NCBI GenBank assembly: GCA_016218815.1
Contig: JACRCX010000076.1
Coordinates: 1 to 64,000 of the forward strand
Direction: 5' to 3'
DNA from: Deltaproteobacteria bacterium
GTDB taxonomy: Bacteria; Myxococcota_A; Polyangia; DRWM01; JAAZOP01
Length of the DNA stretch: 64,000 nucleotides
Shown here: piece after piece, positions 40,041 through 49,127 of the stretch
How positions within the stretch are numbered: position 1 is the first letter of the stretch
Layout of the letters: every line of letters begins with the position of its first letter
Notes under the pieces: model-generated
The model's input: only the letters and a program-made list of their open reading frames with translations
Databases searched by the model: none
Told to the model about the DNA's origin: nothing
Made by a program: the position numbers and the translations under genes

Positions 40041-42893
40041 TCAGGTTTCCGGGGGCAGGGTCCGCACGCCTCCGGGTGCGGGCGGGGCCAGCGAATCCTC
40101 GATCGCCTCGCGGACCCGTTCCAGCGACGGCCGCGCGGATGGGTCCTTGCCGAGCATGGCGAGGACGACGGGGACGAGGGGTGCGGGGACATCGCGGGGC
40201 AGGGGCGGGGGGGGCTCGGTCTGGTGCGCCCGGCGGAAACCTTCCAGATCGGCGCGCTCGAACGGCCGCCGCCCCACCAGGATCTCGTAGAGCATGACGC
40301 CAAGCGCGTAGACGTCGGACGCGGCACTCGGCGCCTCCCACCGCCATTGCTCGGGCGCCATGTAGTACGGCGTGCCCGCCGGGCACTCGGCCACGGCGCC
40401 CTCGCCGGTCACCACGCGCGGGTCGACCCAGGCCACCCCGAAGTCGAACAGCACCGCCCGGCCGCTGGGCACCACCATCACGTTCTCGGGCTTGAGGTCC
40501 CGGTGGACCACGCCCAGGTCGTGCACGTGGCGCAGGCCTCGGAGCACCTCCAAGCACCGCCGCAGGAGCCACGTCCGGCCGGCGCCGAGGTGTGCGTCGA
40601 GGGTCTTGCCGCGCAGGTACTGGATGACCAGCATCGGCGGCCCGGCCTCGAACAGGTCCTCCACCCGCACCAGGTGTTCGGAGGGCAGGACGCGCAACAG
40701 CCGGCCCTCGTGCAGGAACTGCTCGCGCGTCTCCTCCATTTGCCATACCTGCGGCGTCGGCAGCTTGAGCAGCACGGCGCGGTGGCTCCCCGGCCGCAGG
40801 CCGACGCCGACGGTGCTGCAGTTCGAGGTCTGGATCAGGCGCAGCAGGCGGTAGCCGTGAAAAACGTCGCCGGGTTGCGGATGCGCCCAGTCGCCGGCGG
40901 GACGCGAGGCCCGGCGGGAGCGGGCGGCGCGGCGCAGCGCACGGGCGAGCGCGACGGCGGCGACGCCGGAGAGCTGCTTCTCGAGCGCGAGTCCCAGGCT
41001 CTTGAGGCGCGGGGGCTCGGGCGCCCGGCCCAGTCCCGCGGCGCGCTCGGCCAGCGCGCGGATCGCGTCCGGCGGCTCCTGGTCCCAGTCCAGGTTCGCC
41101 TCGCAGCGACCCAGCACGGCGATGACCTCGCCGAGACGCTCCAGGCTTCCCGTCGCGACGTCGCCGCCCAGCCAGCGCAGGGCCGACGCCAGGTCGCGCA
41201 GCGCGACGGTGGCCGGACCAGCCGGGAGCGTCGCAGGGTCGGCGTCGGATTCGGATGAACGTGCGGCGTCGAGCAGCCGGTGGAGCGCCGCGGCCGCGTC
41301 GCGCGGCCCCGCGCCGCTTCCCAGCTCGTTGACCGTCCTCAGGATCAGGCCGAGGAACGACCGCGTCGCGGCGTCGGTGAGGAACCACGACACGCGCTGG
41401 AGCAGGGACTGCTGGACCTTCGCCGGCTGCAGGGCGAGGCGGAACGAGACGTCGAGGAACCCGATCGGGTCGTCGAGGCGGAGGCGCGAGAGGAGGCGGG
41501 CGAGGGCGCCGGCGGCGGGGCGGCGCGTCCGGCTGTTGCGCGCGCGGTCGACGAGCAGGGTCACGCGATCGCGCAGGCCGCCGGTGCCGGAGTCCATGGC
41601 CGCTGCGAGGGTCCGCACGCTCTCGCGGAGCACGAGGAAATCGGTCGAGCCGCACATCGTCTCGATCAGGCCCAGGAGCTTCCAGTGGAGCGTGCGCAGC
41701 GCGGCACGGAGCTGGCGGCGCGCCTCGGAGCCGCGGGCGACGACTTCCAGTGCCGGGCCGCACTGGTCCTCGACCAGCAGGCGGCGGGCGATCTCGTGGA
41801 CCAGGCCGGTGGCCGCGACGCGCCCCGCGCGGTCGGTGGCGTCGAGCGCGGCCGCGGCGCCGGCGACCGCCTGGGCCCCGGCCTCCAGGGCGAGGATCAG
41901 CTCGTGCGCCGCATCGTCGGGGCGGGCGGCGGCGGCCAGTCCCAGGACGCGCTCGAGCCGCGGTCCGAAGGCGAAGTCCGGCCCGTCCGGCATGCGCCCG
42001 TCGAAGGGGATCGCCGCGGCCTGCGCGGAGCGACGGGCGCGGGCGAGGTCGAACTGCTCCTCGGGCGTGGTGGCGCGGCAGCGGCCGACGACGCCGAGGA
42101 TGCGGTCGGCGATGACGGTGGCGGTCGCGCGGCGCTCGGTCGCGCGTCCGCCGTCGCGCACGCCGGTGGCGAGGCCGGCGAGGATTTCGGGATTCGCCTC
42201 GGCCAGGGCCTCGTCGAGGACGCGGGCGACGACCGGGTCCGGAGCGGGCAGGGCGCACGCCTGGCCCGCGGCCTCGGCGACGGCGACGCGCGTCCAGGGG
42301 TCCGGGTGTTTCCACAGGTGGCGGAGCCACGGGGCACCCACGGCGGGGTCGGCCAGGAGGGCGGCGGCGAGGCCCTTTGCCAGGCTGCGGCGGGGGCCGG
42401 ACCAGGCGTCGTTGTCGCCGGCGCTCGCCAGCGTGCCCGCCACGAAGGGGTCGAGCCAGGCGGCGCCGCGGACGAGCTGTCGCCAGACCGAGCGGCCGGC
42501 GGCGCGTCCGACGGCGGGGATGGGGTCGCTGAGCAGTCCGCGCAGCACGGCGTCGGTTTCCTCGTCGAGCTGGGCGACGTGACCGAGGAGGGAGGCGGCG
42601 CGGATGCGGTCGCGGATGCGGCCGGCGGCGCCGCGCACGAGGAGTGCCGTGCGGTCTGCGGGGGAGGACTCGACCTGGCGGGCGGCGACGGGGGCCATCC
42701 GGCTGTTCAGCGGGTCGAAGGCGAGCCAGAAGTCGACGTGGGCGAGCAGCTCTTCGTCGTTGGAGAGGAGGACGCCGCCGGCGCGCAGGAGCGTCTCGAG
42801 TGTTTGTGGGCGTGCATCCGCGGGCCCCGCGAGGAAGGTCTGGCGCAGGGACCGAGCGGGGCTGGGGGGCGGCGATGATCCGCTGGCGGGCAT
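40041..42893 (-). CDS. HEAT-repeat protein with C-terminal Ser/Thr kinase-like domain
   Basis: The 950-residue protein has about 650 residues of HEAT-like helices (for example IRAASLLGHVAQLDEETDAV LRGLLSDPIPAVGRAAGRSV) and a C-terminal kinase domain: AVLLKLP (Lys), FLHEGRLL (Glu), VVHRDLKPENVMVV (catalytic loop), LFDFGVAWVD (DFG), GTPYYMAPEQW. The glycine-rich loop is atypical (IQTSNCSTVGVG in place of GxGxxG), although later motifs are intact. The kinase-last order is the reverse of the other kinases in the window. There is no membrane helix. GAGGAG precedes the ATG at 42893. Confidence 0.86.
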   Translation of the reverse strand: MPASGSSPPPSPARSLRQTFLAGPADARPQTLETLLRAGGVLLSNDEELLAHVDFWLAFDPLNSRMAPVAARQVESSPADRTALLVRGAAGRIRDRIRAASLLGHVAQLDEETDAVLRGLLSDPIPAVGRAAGRSVWRQLVRGAAWLDPFVAGTLASAGDNDAWSGPRRSLAKGLAAALLADPAVGAPWLRHLWKHPDPWTRVAVAEAAGQACALPAPDPVVARVLDEALAEANPEILAGLATGVRDGGRATERRATATVIADRILGVVGRCRATTPEEQFDLARARRSAQAAAIPFDGRMPDGPDFAFGPRLERVLGLAAAARPDDAAHELILALEAGAQAVAGAAAALDATDRAGRVAATGLVHEIARRLLVEDQCGPALEVVARGSEARRQLRAALRTLHWKLLGLIETMCGSTDFLVLRESVRTLAAAMDSGTGGLRDRVTLLVDRARNSRTRRPAAGALARLLSRLRLDDPIGFLDVSFRLALQPAKVQQSLLQRVSWFLTDAATRSFLGLILRTVNELGSGAGPRDAAAALHRLLDAARSSESDADPATLPAGPATVALRDLASALRWLGGDVATGSLERLGEVIAVLGRCEANLDWDQEPPDAIRALAERAAGLGRAPEPPRLKSLGLALEKQLSGVAAVALARALRRAARSRRASRPAGDWAHPQPGDVFHGYRLLRLIQTSNCSTVGVGLRPGSHRAVLLKLPTPQVWQMEETREQFLHEGRLLRVLPSEHLVRVEDLFEAGPPMLVIQYLRGKTLDAHLGAGRTWLLRRCLEVLRGLRHVHDLGVVHRDLKPENVMVVPSGRAVLFDFGVAWVDPRVVTGEGAVAECPAGTPYYMAPEQWRWEAPSAASDVYALGVMLYEILVGRRPFERADLEGFRRAHQTEPPPPLPRDVPAPLVPVVLAMLGKDPSARPSLERVREAIEDSLAPPAPGGVRTLPPET

Positions 42894-43247
42894 GGCGTGC
42901 TCCTCTCCGGCGGGGGGATCGTGCCATGACGGGGGCGGGGGGGTAAAGGCGAGGGGAGGTTGCGGAGATCCGACTGACCACTGAGGCGCTGAGGACGCTG
43001 AGGCGAACGCTGAGAAGAGGGGACTGGGGGCGGAAGACCTGCCGGGCCGCGGGTGCCGGGTTCGGATGCCCGTGGCGCGGCGGGGCGCCGCGCCGCGGAC
43101 TCTCCCGCCGCGGGGTAGGACAGTGGACGGTTTCCGGACGAGACGACACGCGCGAACCTCGCGGCGAGGACCTGCTGCGGACGTTGTTGGACACGGACTC
43201 TGCGACATGCGGAAGGGCGGCGAGATCCGCGGGGACGGCGAGTGCCT
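42894..43247. other. Gap with CTGAGG repeat
   Basis: The segment 42974-43015 has repeated CTGAGG(A/C)GCTGAGG units, a common dispersed element. A plus-strand frame ending at 43281 (LCDMRKGGEIRGDGECLYRD, then GKWLIPA) looks like the C-terminus of a lost gene. No full gene was recognised. Confidence 0.4.
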
Positions 43248-43583
43248 CTACCGCGATGGGAAGTGGTTGATCCCGGCGTAATCGGCCCGCGACTCGTGGA
43301 CGTCTCCGTCGTCACCATCGTCGGCGAGAACGGCTTCCTCGCCGCCGTCCACGCCGGCGACATCGTCACGCGCGTCTTCAACGACGGAATCCGGCTCGGC
43401 ATCGCCCCACGGTCCAGCGAGGCGGGTCCCGCCGACGCAGCCGGCAAGCAGAGTGGCGGCGAGCAGGACCGCCGACACGCGCCACGGGGCGAGCGAACCA
43501 ACCTGGCCCGCGCGACAAGTCCGTCCTGGTATCCCACCCCAGCCCACGATCGTGAGGTTGCCCCTGCCTGCGGCCTCCGTCAA
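43248..43583 (-). CDS. Small acidic lipoprotein, possibly truncated
   Basis: This 111-residue frame has a lipoprotein signal (WRVSAVLLAATLLAGC) and then only an acidic low-complexity stretch (AEPDSVVEDARDDVAGVDGG) before it ends. The longer lipoproteins of this window have such acidic linkers followed by a folded domain, so this may be a copy that lost its body. The TTG start at 43583 falls inside a dispersed repeat (43541-43590), so the true start may be the GTG just before the hydrophobic segment. Confidence 0.35.
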   Translation of the reverse strand: MTEAAGRGNLTIVGWGGIPGRTCRAGQVGSLAPWRVSAVLLAATLLAGCVGGTRLAGPWGDAEPDSVVEDARDDVAGVDGGEEAVLADDGDDGDVHESRADYAGINHFPSR

Positions 43584-43590
43584 GGCGCGG
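43541..43590. repeat. Dispersed repeat with GCCCACGATCGTGAGGTTG core, copy 1
   Basis: The core and a downstream CTCCGTCAAG block recur in the same order at 60144-60196. On the minus strand both copies begin TTGACGGAG. Confidence 0.55.
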
Positions 43591-43682
43591 GGGCGACAGG
43601 CGCGGGGGGGGCAGCGACCAGGCGCGACCAGACGCGCTGCCGCGCTCAGCCGGACAGGCTCGCGCGGTCGTGACGCTTTCGA

Positions 43683-46600
43683 TCACTCCCGCTCCCAGGA
43701 ATCCGGCGAGATGGCTTCCATGGGAATGACGTGGCTGCCCTGGGGCACGGTGATCGTCCTGCATGACCGCAGTCCGCTGTCCTGCATGAAGCAGACTCGG
43801 CGGGGACCGGGCCGGACCTGGAACTCGACGAGCGGGGTGCGGTACCCCGTGGGCCGGCCGTCGATGCTGACGAAGGCGCTGGGGTCGGAGAAGAGGGTCA
43901 AGCGGGATTCACCCTCCCGGGCCTCAGGGGGAGCGACGGGCGGGGTGGCGTCGGAGGACGACGAACCGCAGGACGCCTCGGGTGCCCACACGAAGTCCGC
44001 CGGCGGATAGGGCACGACGGGAACGACCGCGCGGGATTCGCGACACACCCGCAGGTTCGTCCTTCGGCCGGTCACCTCCATGGCCTCCTCGACCGTCGGA
44101 ATGTGCACGTCCCAGAGGCGCACCGGACTCTCACGACGCGTTGGCCAGAACGCGAGTTGCGAGCCGCCTGGGGCGAAGAGTGCGTTCGAGGGTCCTCCGG
44201 TACCACCCAGGAAGAAGCGTCCGCCGAACCACCCGACCACCATCGTGCCCGTCGCGTCGGTCACCTGGATCATCCCATCTGCCCAACCCACGGCCATCCA
44301 TTGCCCATCGGGCGAGAACGAGAAAGCGACCGCGCTGCCGAGTCCCCCGGTCGACATTTCTCGCTGGCCGAGCTGGTGCAAGAGCGAGCCATCCGATGGG
44401 TTCCACTGTCGCAGGGACGCGTCCCCCAACGCGCCGACGATGGTGCGTCCGTCCGGTGCCACGCCGGCCGCGAGGACGGAGCCCCAGTCCCCCCCGATCG
44501 TCCGCGAGAGCATTCCGTCGGCGGGATTCCAGAGCCGGATCGCGCCGTCCCACGACGCCGTCACCAGCAGGCCGGTGGCGGATGCGAAAGCGAGACCGGT
44601 GAGGGCGGTGGCGTGGGCCCGGAAGGTCCGTGGTTCTCCTGCCGCCGCACGATCCCAGAGTGTCATCGTGCCATCGAGCACCGCCACGGCGAGCATGCCG
44701 CCGTCCGTCGAGAACGCGCCACTGGCCGGGGTGTCGTCGGGCAAACCGACGGATTGCAGCAGCTCTCCTGTCCTGGGATCCCAAACCGCGGCCTCGGCTT
44801 CCCGGGTCTTCCCGGCGACCACCGAACCGTCTGGAGAAAACAGGATGCCGTTGTGGAAAGGGTAGCCCTGCAACGTTCGCAGCAAGGCCCCGGATTCGGC
44901 ATCCCAGAGCTGGAGGTCGTTGTACTCCACGCCGGTCGCGAGGATGGTCCCGTCGGGCGAGAAAGCCACGGCCAGGTGCGGGACGCGCTCGACCTGCAAC
45001 GTGCGAACCGTCGCTCCGGACGCGGGATCCCACACTCGGACCTCGCCGTCGTTGCAGCCGACCGCCAGCAGGCGTCCGTCAGGGGAGAACCCGACCGCAT
45101 GGTCACCTGCCGTTGGACCTTCGAGCGCGCGCGGGAGCAGTTCGGGAGCGAAACCCCACAAGTGTGCCGTGTCGTCGGTGGAACCCGTCCCGATCCACGC
45201 GCCATCCGGGGAGAACGCCAGCGCGGTCACCAGGCTGGGATGGCCGATCAGCGTCAGCACCTCGGCGCCCGACGCCACGTCCCAGACTCGCGGCCGCGTG
45301 TCGAAGGCCGCCGTCGCCAGGAAGCGACCATCGGGCGAGAAGGCAACGGTGTGGACCTCGCCGTCATGGCCCTTCAGCAATTGGAGCTCCGAACCGGTTG
45401 CGGCATCCCACAGGCGAACCGATTCGTCTTCCGACCCCGTGGCGGCGAAGCGACCGTCGGGAGAGAGGGCGAGCGCGCGAACCGGTGCGGTGTGGCCGCG
45501 AAGCGTTCGGAGCAGCGCGCCGGTCATCGGGTTCCACAGCCGGGTCGTCTTGTCTTCCGACGCCGTGGCCAGGACGCCGCCGTCCTGGGAGAATGCCAGG
45601 CGTTGAATCGGTCCGGCATGGCCACGGAGCGTCCGCAAGAGCCGTCCGGTGCCGGGGTCCCACAGTCTCGCGACGCCGTCCCAGCATGAGGTGGCCAGCA
45701 CCCGGCCGTCTTGCGAGAAGTCGACGTCGGTCACGAGGTCCGGGTGGCCATCGATGGTCGTGAGCAGCGCGCCGTCGGAGCAGGACCAGACGCGCACCGT
45801 CCCGTCGGTGGACCCGGTGGCCAACGTCTGCCCGTCCGGCGAGAACACGGCCGCCTGGATCGCGGCGGAGTGGCCGAGGAGCGTCGCACGGACCTTGCCC
45901 GAGACGGCATCCCACAGGCGAGCGGAACCGTCCACCGATCCGGTCGCGACAAGCCGCCCGTCCGGCGAGAAAACCACGACCTGGATGGGGCCGGTGTGGC
46001 CCTCCAGGACGCTTGCCAGTACTCCTGTGCCGGCATCCCAGACCCGGCCTGTGCCGTCATACGAGGCGGTTGCGAACAGTCGCGCATCAGGCGAGAACGC
46101 GACGGCGCCGACGGGGCCGCGATGGCCGGGAAGCACCAGAGCTGCCGGCACGTGGACCATGGCGAGCAGGCCGGAGTGGACAGCCTGGTCCTCGCCGACC
46201 AGCAGCGCGAACGGGCGCATCAGGGCGACCACCTCATCGAGCCCACCCGGCAGTAGCTGGTAAGCCTTCACCTCGCCGGCGATCGCCTGCGCTTCGGCCA
46301 TGGCCTTCTCCCGCTCCGCCTCTTCCCTGTTCTTCTCAGCGGCCGCCCGCTGCTCTTCCGCCGCCGTGCGCTGCTCTTCGGCGTGGGCTTTTTCGCGCTC
46401 CGCCTCGCCCCGGCTCTTCTCCGCCGCGGCACGCTGCTCCTCGGCCGCGTTCCGTGCGAGCAGCGCTTCGTCCTCGCTCTCCTCCGCCTGCTGCATGCCC
46501 CACAACGCCCAGCCGGCCAAGCCGGCGAGGGTCGCGACGGCCAGCGTCATCACGACGGCGGCGATCCAGCGGCGGCGCGAGCGTGCGCGCGTCTGGGCGC

Positions 46601-47978
46601 GCTCCGACTCCGCCACGAACGCCGAATGGTCCTCCGCCATGCGCAGGCGGCTGCGGTACGGCGCGAGGTACTCCAGGAACCCCGCGTCCAGCAGGCTGCC
46701 CGGCGAACGACCACGCGCCAGGTGCTCGCGCCAGCGCGCGTCCAGCGCCGCGCGCACCTCGGCCAGCTCGCGCTCCAACCCGCTCATCCACCCGTGCACC
46801 TGCCGCGCCAAGCTGTCGTGCCGCAGCTCGAAAAGGCCGCTCCCGGGATCCTGGCGCAGGATCCGGTCGTCCACGAGCCGCCGCAGCACCTCCTCCAGCG
46901 CCGCCGCGTCGAGCGGCTCGCCGTACTGCGCCGCGTTCTCCCGGAGCTCCGCCGCGGAGCCCGGCCGCCGCGTGCCCTCGGCCGAGACCAGCGCCTTGAG
47001 CACCTGGCGCGAACGCTCGGGCTCCGCATGCGCCGCGATGCGGTCCTCCAGGAACCGTCCGAGGATCGTATCCATCCGGCCCAGCGATTCGTACTCGGCC
47101 TGGTGCAGCCACGGCGCGTCGGGATTGCGCGCGACGGCGCCGCGGTACAGCGTGTCGAGCACCACCTGGAGGATCGGCAGCTCGGCGCCGCGTCCCTCGC
47201 GCGTCAGCTCGCCGACCAACTCGCGTGCCAGCGCCGCGTCGATGCCCACCCCGCACCGCCGGCACGGCTCCACGATCGCCTCCCGAGCCTGTTCGCTCGA
47301 CATCCGCCGTACCCACAGGCGGTTGTCGTACAGCCCCGGCAGCTCCCGCCCCAGCTCGCGGCCCACCCGCCGGAGCTGCTCCTCGGTCTCCGTGAGCCGC
47401 GCCAGGTACTCCTCGCGGATCACCAGCACGATCCGAATGTCGATGTCCGCGGCGAGCCACGCGGAAAGCTCCCGCGCCAGCCGCTCGCGCACCGCGGGCG
47501 GCTGGAACAGGTACAGCTCCTCGAACTGGTCGAAGACCAACGCGAGCGTCTTGCCCTTGCGCAGCACCGCCTCGCCCAGGAGCCGCACGGTCTCCGCAGG
47601 AACGTCCGCCGCGGGCAGGCCCGACTGCGCCTGGAGCGCCGCGCGCAGCTCCCCGAGCGGGTCCTGCGACGAGCGCACGGTCAGGAACAGTGCATCCTCG
47701 GGTGGGATGCGCGAGCGCAGCCCGCACTGCACCAACGAGGTCTTCCCGGACCCCGACTCGCCGTAGATGACGAGAAGCCGGGAACGGTGGAACCGTGCGA
47801 ACAACTCGGCGGTCTCGTACCCGCGGCCGAAGAAGATGTCCGCATCGCCGGGCTCGTACGGATCGAGAAACTTGAACGGCTCGCGCGGCCCTTCGTCCGA
47901 CGCGCCCGCCTTGGCGCCGGCGAACAACTCGTCCAGCGAACCCGCCGCGTCGCCTGCCGGATGGTCCGCCTCGCTCAT
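43683..47978 (-). CDS. STAND-like P-loop NTPase with transmembrane helix and WD40 repeats
   Basis: The 1431-residue protein has DPYEPGDADIFFGRGYETAE and a P-loop GESGSGKTS (residues 73-81), Walker B LALVFDQFEELY (about 145-156) and a winged-helix-like region, as in nSTAND/NACHT-type ATPases. Next come a membrane helix (WIAAVVMTLAVATLAGLAGW), a coiled coil of EEQRAAAEK heptads and more than ten WD40 blades (GHTGPIQVVVFSPDGRLVAT type). The C-terminus has the motif GRRTNLRVCRESRAVVPVVP, then VWAPEASC, and a PEGA-like domain (FVSIDGRPTGYRTPL). Its ATG overlaps the stop of the upstream HEPN-like gene (ATGA). It probably senses a ligand and switches through NTP binding. Confidence 0.9.
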   Translation of the reverse strand: MSEADHPAGDAAGSLDELFAGAKAGASDEGPREPFKFLDPYEPGDADIFFGRGYETAELFARFHRSRLLVIYGESGSGKTSLVQCGLRSRIPPEDALFLTVRSSQDPLGELRAALQAQSGLPAADVPAETVRLLGEAVLRKGKTLALVFDQFEELYLFQPPAVRERLARELSAWLAADIDIRIVLVIREEYLARLTETEEQLRRVGRELGRELPGLYDNRLWVRRMSSEQAREAIVEPCRRCGVGIDAALARELVGELTREGRGAELPILQVVLDTLYRGAVARNPDAPWLHQAEYESLGRMDTILGRFLEDRIAAHAEPERSRQVLKALVSAEGTRRPGSAAELRENAAQYGEPLDAAALEEVLRRLVDDRILRQDPGSGLFELRHDSLARQVHGWMSGLERELAEVRAALDARWREHLARGRSPGSLLDAGFLEYLAPYRSRLRMAEDHSAFVAESERAQTRARSRRRWIAAVVMTLAVATLAGLAGWALWGMQQAEESEDEALLARNAAEEQRAAAEKSRGEAEREKAHAEEQRTAAEEQRAAAEKNREEAEREKAMAEAQAIAGEVKAYQLLPGGLDEVVALMRPFALLVGEDQAVHSGLLAMVHVPAALVLPGHRGPVGAVAFSPDARLFATASYDGTGRVWDAGTGVLASVLEGHTGPIQVVVFSPDGRLVATGSVDGSARLWDAVSGKVRATLLGHSAAIQAAVFSPDGQTLATGSTDGTVRVWSCSDGALLTTIDGHPDLVTDVDFSQDGRVLATSCWDGVARLWDPGTGRLLRTLRGHAGPIQRLAFSQDGGVLATASEDKTTRLWNPMTGALLRTLRGHTAPVRALALSPDGRFAATGSEDESVRLWDAATGSELQLLKGHDGEVHTVAFSPDGRFLATAAFDTRPRVWDVASGAEVLTLIGHPSLVTALAFSPDGAWIGTGSTDDTAHLWGFAPELLPRALEGPTAGDHAVGFSPDGRLLAVGCNDGEVRVWDPASGATVRTLQVERVPHLAVAFSPDGTILATGVEYNDLQLWDAESGALLRTLQGYPFHNGILFSPDGSVVAGKTREAEAAVWDPRTGELLQSVGLPDDTPASGAFSTDGGMLAVAVLDGTMTLWDRAAAGEPRTFRAHATALTGLAFASATGLLVTASWDGAIRLWNPADGMLSRTIGGDWGSVLAAGVAPDGRTIVGALGDASLRQWNPSDGSLLHQLGQREMSTGGLGSAVAFSFSPDGQWMAVGWADGMIQVTDATGTMVVGWFGGRFFLGGTGGPSNALFAPGGSQLAFWPTRRESPVRLWDVHIPTVEEAMEVTGRRTNLRVCRESRAVVPVVPYPPADFVWAPEASCGSSSSDATPPVAPPEAREGESRLTLFSDPSAFVSIDGRPTGYRTPLVEFQVRPGPRRVCFMQDSGLRSCRTITVPQGSHVIPMEAISPDSWERE

Positions 47979-48955
47979 GGGCCGCCCCCGCGCGGTCCGG
48001 CCGGGTCGAAGACCTCGGAGACGTGCTGTATTTCCTCGGCCAGCTCCGCGCCGCGGGCCGAGGCGCCGCTCTGGAACCTGCCGCCGCGGTGGCACGCGGC
48101 GTACTCGATCTCTCCGTTGTCGCGCACGCCGTTCAGGAAGAAGATGTCCGGCGCCTCCCCGGCCTGGTCCTCGTAGACGTAGAACGGCTCGAGGGACAGG
48201 TGCCCCGGCCCGTCGCGGCGCTTGAGGATGATCGCGGCCGACTCGAGCGGGAAGTGGAGCTTCTCGCGGGCCCCCTGGAAGTCGTCGCTCACGCCGGAGA
48301 TCCGCTTGAACCGGTGGACGAAGTCGGGCTCGCCACGGCGCCGCTTCTCCACGGCGATCGCGCTGACGAAGGCCAGCTCGAACCCGAACAGCAGTCCCGC
48401 GCGCTCCAGCGCGACGCACAGCAACGGAAACGTCCGGTCGCACAGCGTGCGGAACTCGCCCGGCAGCATCGCCTTGATCCTGTCGTGGCTCAGCCCGTTG
48501 CGGACCGCCAAGAGCTCGTCCAGCGCGCGCGCGACCTCGGTCGGGCCGCCCTTGGGATCGAGCCACAGCTCGTCGAGCCCGCGGACAAGCGAGGCGCCGC
48601 CGGCGGCGCGCAGCAGCTTCGAGCCTTCGCGCGTGACGCGCGTCCAGAAGCCCCAGGACGGGCGAGCCAACTCGCGGCGGAACTGGCTGGACAGGCCGGC
48701 CGGAACCTCCGCCGGCTGTTTCTCGAGCAGCTCGCGGCACTCGCACAGCACGAGCGCCCCGACGAAGCGGCCGAGGGCTTCGGCGGTGGCGAGGATGTAC
48801 TTGAGGCGCAGCGGGCCGGGGTCGAGGCACTCGTCGGTGCGCAGCTTGGTGAACTGCTTGGCGACGGGGTACGGGAAGTCGGTGATGATCCGGCGCGCGT
48901 AGCTTTCGTCGAGCTCCGCGGGTCCATGACGCACCTCTGCCTGCATGCCGTCCAT
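47975..48955 (-). CDS. HEPN-like partner protein of the STAND-WD40 NTPase
   Basis: The 326-residue protein is mostly helical at first (YILATAEALGRFVGALVLCE, PSWGFWTRVTREGSKLLRAA) and has LLAVRNGLSHDR (RNGLSH at 152-157), a motif typical of HEPN-like folds (R-N-x-x-x-H). The C-terminal 80 residues are beta-rich (LSLEPFYVYEDQAGEAPDIF, FLNGVRDNGEIEY). By eye, the whole protein lines up with residues about 20-320 of the kinase encoded divergently (FGTWVGLLRESATAAGG, LRNRVHGHG, FLVAQEEDATGLSRFGFFQR, GTVDYVDY). It is coupled to the NTPase gene. RNase activity cannot be judged from the sequence. Confidence 0.78.
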   Translation of the reverse strand: MDGMQAEVRHGPAELDESYARRIITDFPYPVAKQFTKLRTDECLDPGPLRLKYILATAEALGRFVGALVLCECRELLEKQPAEVPAGLSSQFRRELARPSWGFWTRVTREGSKLLRAAGGASLVRGLDELWLDPKGGPTEVARALDELLAVRNGLSHDRIKAMLPGEFRTLCDRTFPLLCVALERAGLLFGFELAFVSAIAVEKRRRGEPDFVHRFKRISGVSDDFQGAREKLHFPLESAAIILKRRDGPGHLSLEPFYVYEDQAGEAPDIFFLNGVRDNGEIEYAACHRGGRFQSGASARGAELAEEIQHVSEVFDPAGPRGGGP

Positions 48956-48991
48956 CGGTCGTGTCCGTCGGGGCGTCCCCCCGACACCGTC

Positions 48992-49020
48992 ATGGTGCAC
49001 CGTCCGGCCGACGGGCGCAA
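48992..49020 (-). promoter_or_regulatory. Weak candidate promoter, HEPN-like/NTPase operon
   Basis: On the minus strand TTGCGC (49020-49015), 17 bp and CACCAT (48997-48992) precede the ATG at 48955 by 36 bp. Confidence 0.25.
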
Positions 49021-49026
49021 CGGGTC

Positions 49027-49052
49027 CAGGATGTGCGGTTTCAGGATGTGCG
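49027..49052. promoter_or_regulatory. 11-bp direct repeat in the divergent promoter region
   Basis: CAGGATGTGCG occurs at 49027-49037 and 49042-49052, spaced 15 bp start to start. It sits between the two divergent giants, just upstream of the minus-strand promoter candidate. It may bind a shared regulator. Confidence 0.4.
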
Positions 49053-49090
49053 CCAGCCGTCGTGAGCGGAGGGTGAGCGGAGGTGCCGCG

Positions 49091-49120
49091 TTGACCGCCG
49101 TACGGCCGGCATGGGACCAT
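49091..49120 (+). promoter_or_regulatory. Weak candidate promoter of kinase-WD40 gene
   Basis: TTGACC (49091-49096), 18 bp and GACCAT (49115-49120) lie so close to the GTG at 49128 that the mRNA would be nearly leaderless. Confidence 0.25.
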
Positions 49121-49127
49121 CCGCGAC

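Noticed and set aside
47979..48830. N-terminal extension of the STAND-WD40 protein
   Set aside because: The extra 284 codons are a shadow of the HEPN-like gene in another frame; the ATG at 47978 in an ATGA overlap is the natural start.
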